From positions 413,842 to 477,841 of the forward strand of contig CAJJDO010000031.1 of the NCBI GenBank assembly GCA_905183005.1: 64,000 bases of DNA, in the 5' to 3' direction. A program made the translations under genes and the position numbers. The notes under the pieces were generated by a model that was given only the letters and a program-made list of their open reading frames with translations, was not told the origin of the DNA and ran no database searches. Shown one piece after another: positions 45,117-58,209 of the stretch (the first letter of the stretch is position 1; each line of letters starts with the position of its first letter). The DNA is from Paramecium pentaurelia. Its lineage: Eukaryota > Ciliophora > Oligohymenophorea > Peniculida > Parameciidae.

Positions 45117-46172
45117 TTATTTATTCAATTGCTTATGTAATTTCAATTTATTTTGTGATAAGATTGCCTGAATTAAAATAATGAATGGAGAAAAAAATTA
45201 AGACTTTGAAATCTCTTAATTCGATGGCAAATTTTCAGAAAAAGTCAAAAAATTTATCATCTTTTTAAAATTAAATCATAAATTTTATTAGTTTAGAATA
45301 CGACTACTTATATACATTCAAGCATAATGTGAAAATATTTTACTTTTTATTAAAAGCTCTCATTAAAAAGTAATTAGATCACAAAAATTATGGATTAGAA
45401 AATTCAATTGAATTATTTGGGAGAATGTTAAAAATAATAAATAATTAACATCACCTTTTATATTATATATTAATAAATAGTGTCTAATTTGTTAATTATT
45501 CTTTTGGATTAATTTAGAAATATCAATAAATTTTTATTATTTTTGTCCAATAAGTATAAATCTAATAACATGTATCAATTTTTAATATTTTTAATTTCTA
45601 ACATTAAATCTTTAGTTTAAGTTTTATTTTGTTTATTTAATATGTGACTACTTTATATATTAGTTTTAGCAATAAGTTATACAAAACTAAATTTTGCATA
45701 TTGGAGTTTTAGGATATTAATTAAAATTTTTTATATCAACTTATGTTTTATTAAATCTCCAATTATCTAAGTTTTTATTAATATTTTAATGAATAAATCT
45801 AAAAATACCTTAATAAATAATATATGAAATCGCTTTTAAGTTGTAAATTTTTAAGTAATATTGGTAAATCTAGGCACATTATTTGTAATTTAATAAAATT
45901 AATATTTATTTACATTCAAGAAGGATAGTCAGACTGATTGAATATAATAAATTATATATAATGAATACGATTTAAGTGAATTTCTAGATTTTATAAAGTA
46001 ATTTTAGTAAAATCATTTAAATAGCCATAATATTGAATTATTGAAAGAAGGACTCATTTAAAGATGATATACAGATTTAAAGATGAAAAATAAAGGCTCC
46101 ATACAGTTTCAGGACTAAAATTATTATAGTCTATTTATATTACTTATTGGGATTGATTTTTAATAATACAAT
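45117..46172. other. 1.06 kb intergenic region, divergent promoters
   Basis: Lies between the divergent E1-beta gene and the left TmcB-like gene. Very AT-rich; frames are broken by TGA. One 31-codon plus-strand frame beginning at 46061 ('MIYRFKDEKQRLH') precedes the TmcB start but is too short to call. It should hold the promoter of the TmcB-like gene. Confidence 0.5.
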
Positions 46173-49100
46173 ATGTAATTTTTTTCAAAATTAACATAAT
46201 ATTTTATCACTATTGGATCAAACACTGAAAGAAGAGTGATGTATATTGATTATGGCAATATGACGATGATTATTTATTACTTTATTTAACTTATTGGATA
46301 TATATACAGCCAATTTGAAAGCAAATCGATTAAATATTATGAAAATGACTATTTAGCCTAAATTAGTTAGTTATCATCAATTCCTTTTATGCTAATTATC
46401 ATACATTATGATCCATTAACTATTTTTGCCTATTACAGTGTATTTATTACCATAAGTGCTATTTTTCTAATTTCCTTACTATAAATATTGTTGAAGGTAT
46501 CATAACTAATAATCAATAGCCACTACCTTTCAATTCCCCAATTAATAAATTCATCAAATTTTACTTTCAGAATTTTTAATGGTTTTTTTTGACTCCATTT
46601 AATGAATGCATGGTTGGAGTAATCACTTGTGGAAGATAATCATATTTAGCTCAACATTCAATAATTAAGCCCTCTGAATGCTTTTCTACTATATCTCCCC
46701 ATTATTTGATAATTAGTTTTACTGGAATGATAATGATTTCATTTTCAGGAATTCTTTCTGTATATTGTTTTAGAAACTATGAATTTTTATAAAGAGGATT
46801 GTTAAGAAAATTCTCAAGCTTAAATTTTGTAACAATCTTTTTGCATTAGCTACTAATAATTTTATCATTTTGGAAATTGATGTACTCCGATTATTATATT
46901 ATTATTCATGCTTGCTATAATTTGATTATGTTGTGTATTTTAATTGATGTAGTGACTAATATTCCTTTTGGATTCACAAATGAAACAGTATTCTACTCAA
47001 AAATATTATTCAGTTCTTTATTTTTTGGAATTTTGATAACTATATGGATTTTTACGAACAAGGATGATGGCATAATATTCTTAACATACTCCATTTTTTT
47101 ACCAGTAAATTATAATAATTTTATAGATAATTTTTGCAGCTAATTCTGCTGTTTTTAGTAATTATTTTGAATAATAGAGTTTGAAATTTTGTGAATTTAT
47201 CAATTATCCTTTAAGTGAATAGCCCTTAGAATATTTACTCTTGCTCTCTCATCCTTTAACTATGACACAAACTAGTATTTGCTAAGCTTTAAAGTATTTA
47301 AATATTCATTGTAATAATTGTGAAGATTTAAAATGTCCATGCAATTAAGACTTATCTAAATTTGTTTTATCGAATGGACCTTTTGATAATGAGAAACTTT
47401 ATATATGGATACAATATTAATTTTAAAAATTAATAAAAATATCAATGAGAAAGTAGTATTCAATGGAAAATTTTGAATAATTAACAATAAAGTTTTCTAC
47501 ATTTTTGTAAAAATATCGTGAAAATTCATATTTATCTTATAAAAGCATTTAGGATATTGTTATAAATTTTAATAGAACTTAAAAGAATAATAAATAATAT
47601 CCTTAATTTTTTATGAGTTTAACTAAGAAAATTCAATCTGATACCAAAAAAGAATTAGAATAATTAAATCGTTCTAAATTTATGGTTACAAAAATGGAAT
47701 TTAAAACATTAACAGATTTAAATTTATTCTTTTTTTATGAAAATGATTTGATGATAAATATTAAATAATAAGTATATTATTGTAAAGAATTTTGGATACT
47801 CTATCAAAATGGTACTCTTAAAGATTTTAATGCTTTACTTTTATAATCTAAGAAAATATTAAATTAAATAGAGAAAGTTTAATAAATTTATAGAATTTTC
47901 TAATAAAAAAGAGAAGATTCAGAATATGAAAATATTTTAACTTTTAGAATTAATTTATTAATATCTATAAGTTGTTTAGATGATTTAAATACTTAATTAA
48001 AAATAGCTGATAAATTATAAGCTATTTAAAAAGAATCATTATTTACATCAAAATAATAATTTCACATTTTAAAATATATTAATAGTGAAGCTATTTCTGT
48101 AGCATCTTTGATATCTTTTTAATCATTTGGTATGATTGATTTAAAAATATCAAATAATTTTATATCATTTTTTGGATATGATCATAATGATTAAATAACA
48201 TAAATTGATTAATTATTACCAATATAAATAGGATAAATTCATGATGGATTGGTTGAAAAATTTTTAATGGTAGGATAAAGTTCTAAAATATATAATACTC
48301 AAGAATCTTTTATAAAAAATAAAGATAATTTTATTGAAAATATTACAATGTGTTTAACTATCTCATTACCATTATAAGCTGATATTCATTATTTTTTCAT
48401 TCTATCACATTTATTAAAATAACATACTTATGAAAAAAAAAATCAAGATATTTATGAAAAAGGGTATTTATTAGTTGATGTTAACTTTTATGTTTTTGGA
48501 ATCAGTGAAAATATTTTTAAAAAGATTACTTAATTTTCATAAAATGATATAATCAATTTAGATTAAATTTAATAAAAATTGACATTATTTTAATTGATTC
48601 CTGATCTTTTTTCAAAAATGCAAGAATACTATAAAATAAAATAGCTTTAAAATTCAAATCTAGCAAATTATGAAGTATTATTTTATAAACATGGTGGATC
48701 ATTTCATATTCCAAATAAATAATTTATAGATAATTATGAATAAAAAACAAAAAATAAGAATATTAATAATATATTAACTAATAAAATAATTAATAATAAT
48801 CTAATTGAAATTGAAAAATCATTTAATTTCTCAAATATCAGTTAATGTTAATTTTCTATAGAATATTCTGTTGTTTAGAATTTATTAAATCCTCTAATAA
48901 ATGGAATTATGTCAGATTTTTTATATTACAAAATAGAAATTGAATTTTAAGATGATTCAAATAATAGTAAATCAATTTTTCAAATTTTGCCATCTTATTA
49001 AGATATCAAAAAAGAATAAATTAATTCTAAAAATAAGTCTCCAAATTAAAGTTAAGTTATGTTACAATCATATGAATCAGAAGATTCAAATAATTAAATT

Positions 49101-51134
49101 CATTAAAAATCTTAAAAGGCTTCTGAATTAAAATCTGAAAACTCTCTATACAATTAAGTAACAATGATGAATGAAATATTAAGTTGTAATAAAATGCCAA
49201 AGCCAATACTCAATTTAATACTCCTTTTTGTTCTTTAATTATTCATATTTATTGTAATGATAATTTTTTTAGCTATTCTTTTTAACTAAAAGTCAAAAAT
49301 ACAATCAAATTGTGTAAAAATTAATTCCATAGATTTAGACTTTTTAGATGGTTATTCTTAAATGATGTCAGGGTCTAGACATGTAATTTATTTTCGTGAT
49401 TTTTATTAAAATCTTTCTGATTAAAAGTTGATGATTGATAAGAATAATATAGAATTTAGTCTTAATAATAAATTATTAATATCTTGGAATCATATTAATC
49501 TTGGGATTACAAGATTAATTAACATATATAAAATACACAGTCAAACCTTAAATTAAGGTTCTGAAGATGATTTAAACATTTCAATTATTAATAGTGATTT
49601 AAAAAGTAAAATAGTATAATAAGTTAAAGATTAATCTACTTATTATTAAGTAATGTTTTAAATCTTTTTTATGTCAAAATAAACATTCACTTAAAATTTA
49701 TCAAACTTTTTATAAAATTCTACTGATCCTTACACTACTTAAATTAGTAGATCTTTAGTTTATTATAATTATTTTGATGTAAGTTAATTAGTTTAGGCAA
49801 AGTTAGAATCTTGCAAAAGTTATAATTATTATATTAATGAATATATTGATAGGATAACATCATATTTCTTTATAGCTTTGTATTTAATAATTTCAATAAT
49901 TGCAATTATTTAATTTATTTTTTATTTTTAAATAAAAAGATAAATTAGTTTTTATTTAAAATTGTTTATTTAAATAGATGGTTAAGATTCAAATAAATGT
50001 ATATAAAAATTTGATAATATTCATAAAATCTTAAATAATTAATCAATAGTTTTAAGTAAAAAAAATTATGAGAAAATTATAGCTCAACCATCTGTTTAAT
50101 ATGATAATCTTAGAACTTTAAATTTTAATAATTAAGTAAATTTTATTCAACCTTAAAAATCTAAAGAAAAGTAAATCAGAATTGATAATCATATTTCTTA
50201 TTTTTATCATATATTTGCTCTAGTTTTAATATCCTTAATACCTATTGTATATGCATTAGCTTACTAATTATATTATAACTTGATTTCAGTTAATGTTACT
50301 CCAATTAATGATTAAGCAATTTAAGCATAATAAATGAGATTAAAATTTATAACAACTATCAATAGATATGATTAATTTTTAATCAAATCTTATTTTGAAT
50401 CTTACTGTAAATTATCATAATTAAACTCTTCATTTAAATGTTCTGCCAATAATATCTATTCAGACAATCAAATTTTATAATAAATAGATATGAATGAAAC
50501 AATAATTTAAGAAGAATTAACTACTTTTTAATAATTAGATTTTTCTAATTTTTTCTTTAATTCAATAAATTCAAATTAATTTAATTCAGAAGAAAAATAA
50601 TCTATTTTGTCTAAAGATACATGTTTATTAACAAATTGTGATATGAAGAAAGATTTATTTTAAGAAAGGTTGTTTTAAGAAAATCTAAACTCTTATTTCT
50701 TTTAAGGAATAATTAAACTTCATTAAATTGTTTCCTCACTATATGTTTAATTTGATTTAATATATAAAGGTCTTAATACAACTGAAGCAAAACTACTTGC
50801 AATTGAAAATATTATGCAAGATAATGATTATTTAATATATATCCTCTGGGGATTGGATGCCATTTAATATCAAATTGCATAATTTTCTCAATATTTTGTT
50901 AATACTTCATTGACAATATTGGAGGACTTTACTTCAAACCTTTTGGTCAATGTTTTATAGAGCGGCATTGGGATGTTATTGATGATAGTGACAATTTAAA
51001 TTCTTTTCATTCAAGTCTAAGTGAAGAGATAGATAATTGCAAAATAATTATTCAAAATTGTTCCTTTGTAAATCATTTTTTAGAAAAACATTCAAAGATA
51101 GTTAACCATTTTTTAAAGAAAAATATATAAATGA
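46173..51134 (+). CDS. TmcB-like multipass sensor protein, left copy
   Basis: Introns at 46497-46519 (23 nt) and 47105-47126 (22 nt) leave 1639 codons. Residues 1-330 contain about 7-8 membrane spans ('LIGYIYSQFE', 'HACYNLIMLCILIDVVTNIP'). Residues ~330-680 form a helical region like the TmcB/TmcC TPR domain, with a Cys cluster ('CNNCEDLKCPCNQDL'). A PAS-like segment follows ('GYLLVDVNFYVFGISENIFK', ~residue 750). Four more spans near 1000-1024, 1217-1237, 1328-1347 and 1578-1598 enclose two large polar loops. Related proteins are the tiny-macrocyst family of Dictyostelium and ciliates. Its 3' three quarters are shared, by my spot checks base for base, with the right copy. Function unknown; a membrane-associated sensor is an inference. 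Confidence 0.75.
47398..50923. repeat. Left arm of a 3.5 kb inverted repeat
   Basis: Reverse-complement match to 51848-55380. Stretches that I compared directly are identical, except 49082-49328, where the arms diverge. The outer boundary is abrupt near 'ctttatatatgg' and the inner one at 'gacaatattgga'. Spacer between arms is about 920 bp. Beyond both boundaries the two genes are still homologous but clearly diverged, so the boundaries mark identity tracts and not the ends of homology. Confidence 0.85.
49082..49328 (+). other. Divergent in-frame cassette in the left TmcB-like gene
   Basis: 247 bp encoding residues ~955-1037: a polar Ser/Asn/Gln-rich linker, a helix containing 'MPKPILNLILLFVLQLFIF', and the start of an outside loop. 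The right copy has a 256 bp counterpart at 53443-53698 with a different linker and a similar but diverged helix ('IPKPILRLILLFISQIFML'). DNA on both sides matches between copies. Confidence 0.8.
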
Positions 51135-51633
51135 TTATATAAATATTTTGCTAAGCGTTAATATCAATAATATATTATAAATTTGAAATTTAACCTAAAT
51201 CGACATGATGTAGCTTTTTAATAATTTAATTTTTTAGCTATACTAAAAATCTTACTCTTAAATATATTTAAATAGACTTCCTTTATAATATGTTTATTAA
51301 ATATAATTGCTTATTAAATAACTGCATTTCTCTTATAGAGCTCAAATATTATTAATTTTAAAGAAGTCACGCTTTAAAAAGTCTATGTTTATATTATTAT
51401 ATCGATGATTTTAATAAAATAATTTTTCTAAAAATTTTTAATAATTAAAATTAAAAATATCAAATAATGAAACCTATTATATAAATGTGCAAAACAATTT
51501 CATAGATCTCGTTTGTTTATTAATTTTTTTAAAATAATTAAATAGAAGTTATTAATTTTTTCAATAGAATTTTTAATAGTTAATATATTCTATATATATT
51601 AATTATTGTATATAATATAGAAAATATTCTAAA
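51135..51633. other. 500 bp spacer between convergent TmcB-like stops
   Basis: Extremely AT-rich (TA runs near 51590-51610), frames broken. It separates the two TGA codons at the centre of the inverted repeat. No gene or clear structural element was recognised, and no homology between its two halves was noticed. Confidence 0.55.
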
Positions 51634-54600
51634 TCAATTATAATTTTTTCTTTTTTAATAATTTGATAATTCTTAATGAATCTTTTTATTAAATATTACT
51701 GAAATAGGAATAAGTCTGATTAGGAATGATGAAAATCTCTAATTTTTTATTTGTTTCTATATAATTAAAAATTATATTAGTAAAAGTGTCAAAGTACATA
51801 AAATACCAGTTGAAAGTATTATGCGCTAAATAATTGTTATAGCATCATCCAATATTGTCAATGAAGTATTAACAAAATATTGAGAAAATTATGCAATTTG
51901 ATATTAAATGGCATCCAATCCCCAGAGGATATATATTAAATAATCATTATCTTGCATAATATTTTCAATTGCAAGTAGTTTTGCTTCAGTTGTATTAAGA
52001 CCTTTATATATTAAATCAAATTAAACATATAGTGAGGAAACAATTTAATGAAGTTTAATTATTCCTTAAAAGAAATAAGAGTTTAGATTTTCTTAAAACA
52101 ACCTTTCTTAAAATAAATCTTTCTTCATATCACAATTTGTTAATAAACATGTATCTTTAGACAAAATAGATTATTTTTCTTCTGAATTAAATTAATTTGA
52201 ATTTATTGAATTAAAGAAAAAATTAGAAAAATCTAATTATTAAAAAGTAGTTAATTCTTCTTAAATTATTGTTTCATTCATATCTATTTATTATAAAATT
52301 TGATTGTCTGAATAGATATTATTGGCAGAACATTTAAATGAAGAGTTTAATTATGATAATTTACAGTAAGATTCAAAATAAGATTTGATTAAAAATTAAT
52401 CATATCTATTGATAGTTGTTATAAATTTTAATCTCATTTATTATGCTTAAATTGCTTAATCATTAATTGGAGTAACATTAACTGAAATCAAGTTATAATA
52501 TAATTAGTAAGCTAATGCATATACAATAGGTATTAAGGATATTAAAACTAGAGCAAATATATGATAAAAATAAGAAATATGATTATCAATTCTGATTTAC
52601 TTTTCTTTAGATTTTTAAGGTTGAATAAAATTTACTTAATTATTAAAATTTAAAGTTCTAAGATTATCATATTAAACAGATGGTTGAGCTATAATTTTCT
52701 CATAATTTTTTTTACTTAAAACTATTGATTAATTATTTAAGATTTTATGAATATTATCAAATTTTTATATACATTTATTTGAATCTTAACCATCTATTTA
52801 AATAAACAATTTTAAATAAAAACTAATTTATCTTTTTATTTAAAAATAAAAAATAAATTAAATAATTGCAATTATTGAAATTATTAAATACAAAGCTATA
52901 AAGAAATATGATGTTATCCTATCAATATATTCATTAATATAATAATTATAACTTTTGCAAGATTCTAACTTTGCCTAAACTAATTAACTTACATCAAAAT
53001 AATTATAATAAACTAAAGATCTACTAATTTAAGTAGTGTAAGGATCAGTAGAATTTTATAAAAAGTTTGATAAATTTTAAGTGAATGTTTATTTTGACAT
53101 AAAAAAGATTTAAAACATTACTTAATAATAAGTAGATTAATCTTTAACTTATTATACTATTTTACTTTTTAAATCACTATTAATAATTGAAATGTTTAAA
53201 TCATCTTCAGAACCTTAATTTAAGGTTTGACTGTGTATTTTATATATGTTAATTAATCTTGTAATCCCAAGATTAATATGATTCCAAGATATTAATAATT
53301 TATTATTAAGACTAAATTCTATATTATTCTTATCAATCATCAACTTTTAATCAGAAAGATTTTAATAAAAATCACGAAAATAAATTACATGTCTAGATCC
53401 TGACATCATTTAAGAATAACCATCTAAAAAGTCTAAATCTATTGTAGCTATTCTAATGCAATTAGATTGTAAAATTGACTTTTAGGAAAAGAACATAGCA
53501 ATAAAAGTAATCAAAGTAAGAAGCATGAAAATTTAGCTAATAAAAAGCAGAATCAATCTTAGAATTGGTTTAGGTATTCTTTTATCACTTATTAAATTGT
53601 TCAAGAGATTTGCTTAATAAAAAAGGTCATTTTTGTTGTTCCTTTATGTTGTTGTGGATGACGCAATCACTTATTGGTAATTTAAAAATCCATCATCCTC
53701 TGATTCATATGATTGTAACATAACTTAACTTTAATTTGGAGACTTATTTTTAGAATTAATTTATTCTTTTTTGATATCTTAATAAGATGGCAAAATTTGA
53801 AAAATTGATTTACTATTATTTGAATCATCTTAAAATTCAATTTCTATTTTGTAATATAAAAAATCTGACATAATTCCATTTATTAGAGGATTTAATAAAT
53901 TCTAAACAACAGAATATTCTATAGAAAATTAACATTAACTGATATTTGAGAAATTAAATGATTTTTCAATTTCAATTAGATTATTATTAATTATTTTATT
54001 AGTTAATATATTATTAATATTCTTATTTTTTGTTTTTTATTCATAATTATCTATAAATTATTTATTTGGAATATGAAATGATCCACCATGTTTATAAAAT
54101 AATACTTCATAATTTGCTAGATTTGAATTTTAAAGCTATTTTATTTTATAGTATTCTTGCATTTTTGAAAAAAGATCAGGAATCAATTAAAATAATGTCA
54201 ATTTTTATTAAATTTAATCTAAATTGATTATATCATTTTATGAAAATTAAGTAATCTTTTTAAAAATATTTTCACTGATTCCAAAAACATAAAAGTTAAC
54301 ATCAACTAATAAATACCCTTTTTCATAAATATCTTGATTTTTTTTTTCATAAGTATGTTATTTTAATAAATGTGATAGAATGAAAAAATAATGAATATCA
54401 GCTTATAATGGTAATGAGATAGTTAAACACATTGTAATATTTTCAATAAAATTATCTTTATTTTTTATAAAAGATTCTTGAGTATTATATATTTTAGAAC
54501 TTTATCCTACCATTAAAAATTTTTCAACCAATCCATCATGAATTTATCCTATTTATATTGGTAATAATTAATCAATTTATGTTATTTAATCATTATGATC

Positions 54601-56609
54601 ATATCCAAAAAATGATATAAAATTATTTGATATTTTTAAATCAATCATACCAAATGATTAAAAAGATATCAAAGATGCTACAGAAATAGCTTCACTATTA
54701 ATATATTTTAAAATGTGAAATTATTATTTTGATGTAAATAATGATTCTTTTTAAATAGCTTATAATTTATCAGCTATTTTTAATTAAGTATTTAAATCAT
54801 CTAAACAACTTATAGATATTAATAAATTAATTCTAAAAGTTAAAATATTTTCATATTCTGAATCTTCTCTTTTTTATTAGAAAATTCTATAAATTTATTA
54901 AACTTTCTCTATTTAATTTAATATTTTCTTAGATTATAAAAGTAAAGCATTAAAATCTTTAAGAGTACCATTTTGATAGAGTATCCAAAATTCTTTACAA
55001 TAATATACTTATTATTTAATATTTATCATCAAATCATTTTCATAAAAAAAGAATAAATTTAAATCTGTTAATGTTTTAAATTCCATTTTTGTAACCATAA
55101 ATTTAGAACGATTTAATTATTCTAATTCTTTTTTGGTATCAGATTGAATTTTCTTAGTTAAACTCATAAAAAATTAAGGATATTATTTATTATTCTTTTA
55201 AGTTCTATTAAAATTTATAACAATATCCTAAATGCTTTTATAAGATAAATATGAATTTTCACGATATTTTTACAAAAATGTAGAAAACTTTATTGTTAAT
55301 TATTCAAAATTTTCCATTGAATACTACTTTCTCATTGATATTTTTATTAATTTTTAAAATTAATATTGTATCCATATATAAAAGATTTCATAATCTAAAT
55401 AGCCATTTTATAAAGTAAAATTCGATAAATCCTAAGAGCATGGACAAAAAATATCTTTACAGTGATTACAATGAACACTAAGGAATTTAAAAAATTAAAA
55501 ATAATTAATTCTGTTGATGGTTAATGTTGTCGAGAGCATAACTAAATATTCTAAAGGTTATTCATTTAAAGAAATATTTTTGAGTTAGCAAAAATTCAAA
55601 CTTTACTATTCAAAATAGTTTTTAATAATTATTGAAATACTCATAAAAAATAACTATTAATTTTATAAAATTATACTGGTAAGAATAATGAACAGGTTAA
55701 AAATATTAACCCATCATCCTTTTTTGTAAAAATCCAAAGAGATACCAAAAATCCAAAAAATATTGAAATTATCAAAAATTTTGCATAAAAAATGGTTTCA
55801 TGTGTAAATCCAAATGGAATATTTGTAACTACGTCAATCAATATGATAAGCATAATAAAATAAAAGCATGTATGTATTAGAATATAATGATTAGTAATCA
55901 TAAGCTTCCAAAAAGATAGTAATATAAGTAACTAATGTGAAAACATGGTTAAATAATTTAAAGTAGAGAATTTTCTTAACAATCCCCTTTATAAAAATTC
56001 ATAATTTCGAAAGCAATATATGGAAATAATTCCAGATAATGACACTAAAATTATTCCAGTAAAACTTATAATTAAATAATGTGGTGAAATAACTTAAAAG
56101 CATTAAAGAGGTTCAATAATTGAATGTTATGCTAAGTAAGATTATCTCTCACATGTAATGACTCCAACCATACATTCATTAAATGGAGTTAAAAAAAACC
56201 ATTAAAACTTTTAAAAATAAAATTTTATAAACTTGTTAATTGGGGACTTAGAAGGCAATTGCTAAAAAATTATGATCATTTGTACCTTTACAAGGATTTA
56301 TAATAAGCAAATTATAAAAATAAGGCACATAAGGATAAATACAATATAGTAAACACATTTCGTCAAAGGATCATATTGTATAACAGCAAAAATAAAAGGA
56401 ATTGATGATAGTTGGCAAACTTAGGCTAAAAAGTCATTTTCATAATATTTTATCTATTTTGTTTCAAATTGACTATATATATATCCAATAAGTTAAACAT
56501 AGTAATAGACAATCATAATTATATTTCCATAATCGATATCTAATTTTCTTCTTTCAGTGTTTTATCCAATAGAAATAAAGAATTATGTTAGTTTTGAAAA
56601 AAATGACAT
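51634..56609 (-). CDS. TmcB-like multipass sensor protein, right copy
   Basis: Start 'MSFFSKLTQFFISIGQNTER' at 56609 (duplicated at 57861 by the assembly overlap). Introns of 24 and 23 nt leave 1643 codons, so the gene is intact. Domain order is the same as the left copy: an N-terminal membrane block, the Cys cluster 'CNHCKDIFCPCSQDL', a PAS-like segment, and four later spans. It differs from the left copy across the first ~390 residues, in the cassette at 53443-53698, and in the last ~75 residues ('TILDDAITIIQRIILSTGIL' against 'TILEDFTSNLLVNVLQSGIG'). Elsewhere the DNA matches the left copy. Both homologous introns are present but differ in sequence, showing that the 5' ends are old paralogs. 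Confidence 0.75.
51848..55380. repeat. Right arm of the 3.5 kb inverted repeat
   Basis: Partner of 47398-50923. Inner tract 51848-53442 pairs with 49329-50923 (both 1595 bp). Outer tract 53699-55380 pairs with 47398-49081 (about 1.68 kb each). The outer edge coincides with the base at which the contig after the gap at 56631 restarts. Confidence 0.85.
53443..53698 (-). other. Divergent in-frame cassette in the right TmcB-like gene
   Basis: 256 bp counterpart of 49082-49328. It encodes a distinct Ser/Thr/Gln linker ('QQVIASSTTTQRNN') and a diverged membrane helix, and keeps the reading frame. Divergence stops sharply at both ends. Confidence 0.8.
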
Positions 56610-56630
56610 GATTATTAAATAAAAATTATT
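55380..56630. repeat. First copy of a 1251 bp direct repeat flanking a gap
   Basis: Matches 56632-57882 (offset 1252) with no difference seen where compared. It contains the 5' third of the right TmcB-like gene. Ends in 'aaaaattatt' at the N, where the other copy continues into a T homopolymer, so the contig probably broke at that run. Best explained as an unmerged contig overlap. Confidence 0.85.
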
Positions 56631-56631
56631 N
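56631..56631. other. Single-N gap between contigs
   Basis: One N joins two sequences overlapping by 1251 bp. The right contig begins at the base matching 55380, the outer edge of the inverted repeat. Confidence 0.95.
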
Positions 56632-57882
56632 AAAAGATTTCATAATCTAAATAGCCATTTTATAAAGTAAAATTCGATAAATCCTAAGAGCATGGACAAA
56701 AAATATCTTTACAGTGATTACAATGAACACTAAGGAATTTAAAAAATTAAAAATAATTAATTCTGTTGATGGTTAATGTTGTCGAGAGCATAACTAAATA
56801 TTCTAAAGGTTATTCATTTAAAGAAATATTTTTGAGTTAGCAAAAATTCAAACTTTACTATTCAAAATAGTTTTTAATAATTATTGAAATACTCATAAAA
56901 AATAACTATTAATTTTATAAAATTATACTGGTAAGAATAATGAACAGGTTAAAAATATTAACCCATCATCCTTTTTTGTAAAAATCCAAAGAGATACCAA
57001 AAATCCAAAAAATATTGAAATTATCAAAAATTTTGCATAAAAAATGGTTTCATGTGTAAATCCAAATGGAATATTTGTAACTACGTCAATCAATATGATA
57101 AGCATAATAAAATAAAAGCATGTATGTATTAGAATATAATGATTAGTAATCATAAGCTTCCAAAAAGATAGTAATATAAGTAACTAATGTGAAAACATGG
57201 TTAAATAATTTAAAGTAGAGAATTTTCTTAACAATCCCCTTTATAAAAATTCATAATTTCGAAAGCAATATATGGAAATAATTCCAGATAATGACACTAA
57301 AATTATTCCAGTAAAACTTATAATTAAATAATGTGGTGAAATAACTTAAAAGCATTAAAGAGGTTCAATAATTGAATGTTATGCTAAGTAAGATTATCTC
57401 TCACATGTAATGACTCCAACCATACATTCATTAAATGGAGTTAAAAAAAACCATTAAAACTTTTAAAAATAAAATTTTATAAACTTGTTAATTGGGGACT
57501 TAGAAGGCAATTGCTAAAAAATTATGATCATTTGTACCTTTACAAGGATTTATAATAAGCAAATTATAAAAATAAGGCACATAAGGATAAATACAATATA
57601 GTAAACACATTTCGTCAAAGGATCATATTGTATAACAGCAAAAATAAAAGGAATTGATGATAGTTGGCAAACTTAGGCTAAAAAGTCATTTTCATAATAT
57701 TTTATCTATTTTGTTTCAAATTGACTATATATATATCCAATAAGTTAAACATAGTAATAGACAATCATAATTATATTTCCATAATCGATATCTAATTTTC
57801 TTCTTTCAGTGTTTTATCCAATAGAAATAAAGAATTATGTTAGTTTTGAAAAAAATGACATGATTATTAAATAAAAATTATT
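56632..57882. repeat. Second copy of the 1251 bp direct repeat
   Basis: Repeats the 5' part of the right TmcB-like gene (start codon at 57859-57861, minus strand) and then continues into unique upstream sequence. The frame has no 3' partner here, so it should not be counted as a separate gene. Confidence 0.85.
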
Positions 57883-58209
57883 TTTTTTTTGTAGAAATTT
57901 TCTATTAATGTTAGAATTCATCCTTTAATTACGATAAAACTTAAAATGATAGTCGATTTTAATTAGAGTATTTTGTAATCTCTTAAGGTAGCTTAAATTT
58001 TATCAAAGTTTGGACTTTAAGCTTACAAATTTTTATTTCACCTTACAATTGAATTGTTGAATATTTAAAATTTACACAAAAATAATATTGATCTTTAAAT
58101 TATTTTATTAAAAATGTTATCGTCCTTTTTTAAGATAATATTGATTTAATTAGGTAACCATTGATAAAAATAAAATAATATTATTAATTCAATTATGAAT
58201 TTTTATTAT
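57883..58209. other. Upstream region of the right TmcB-like gene
   Basis: Begins with a T homopolymer and is AT-rich, with no coding frame. It separates the TmcB start from the stop of the SEH1-like gene on the same strand, so it should hold the TmcB promoter. Confidence 0.5.

Noticed and set aside
56923..57153. Counting this as a third TmcB-like gene
   Set aside because: It repeats 55671-55901 across the gap at 56631 and has no 3' part of its own.
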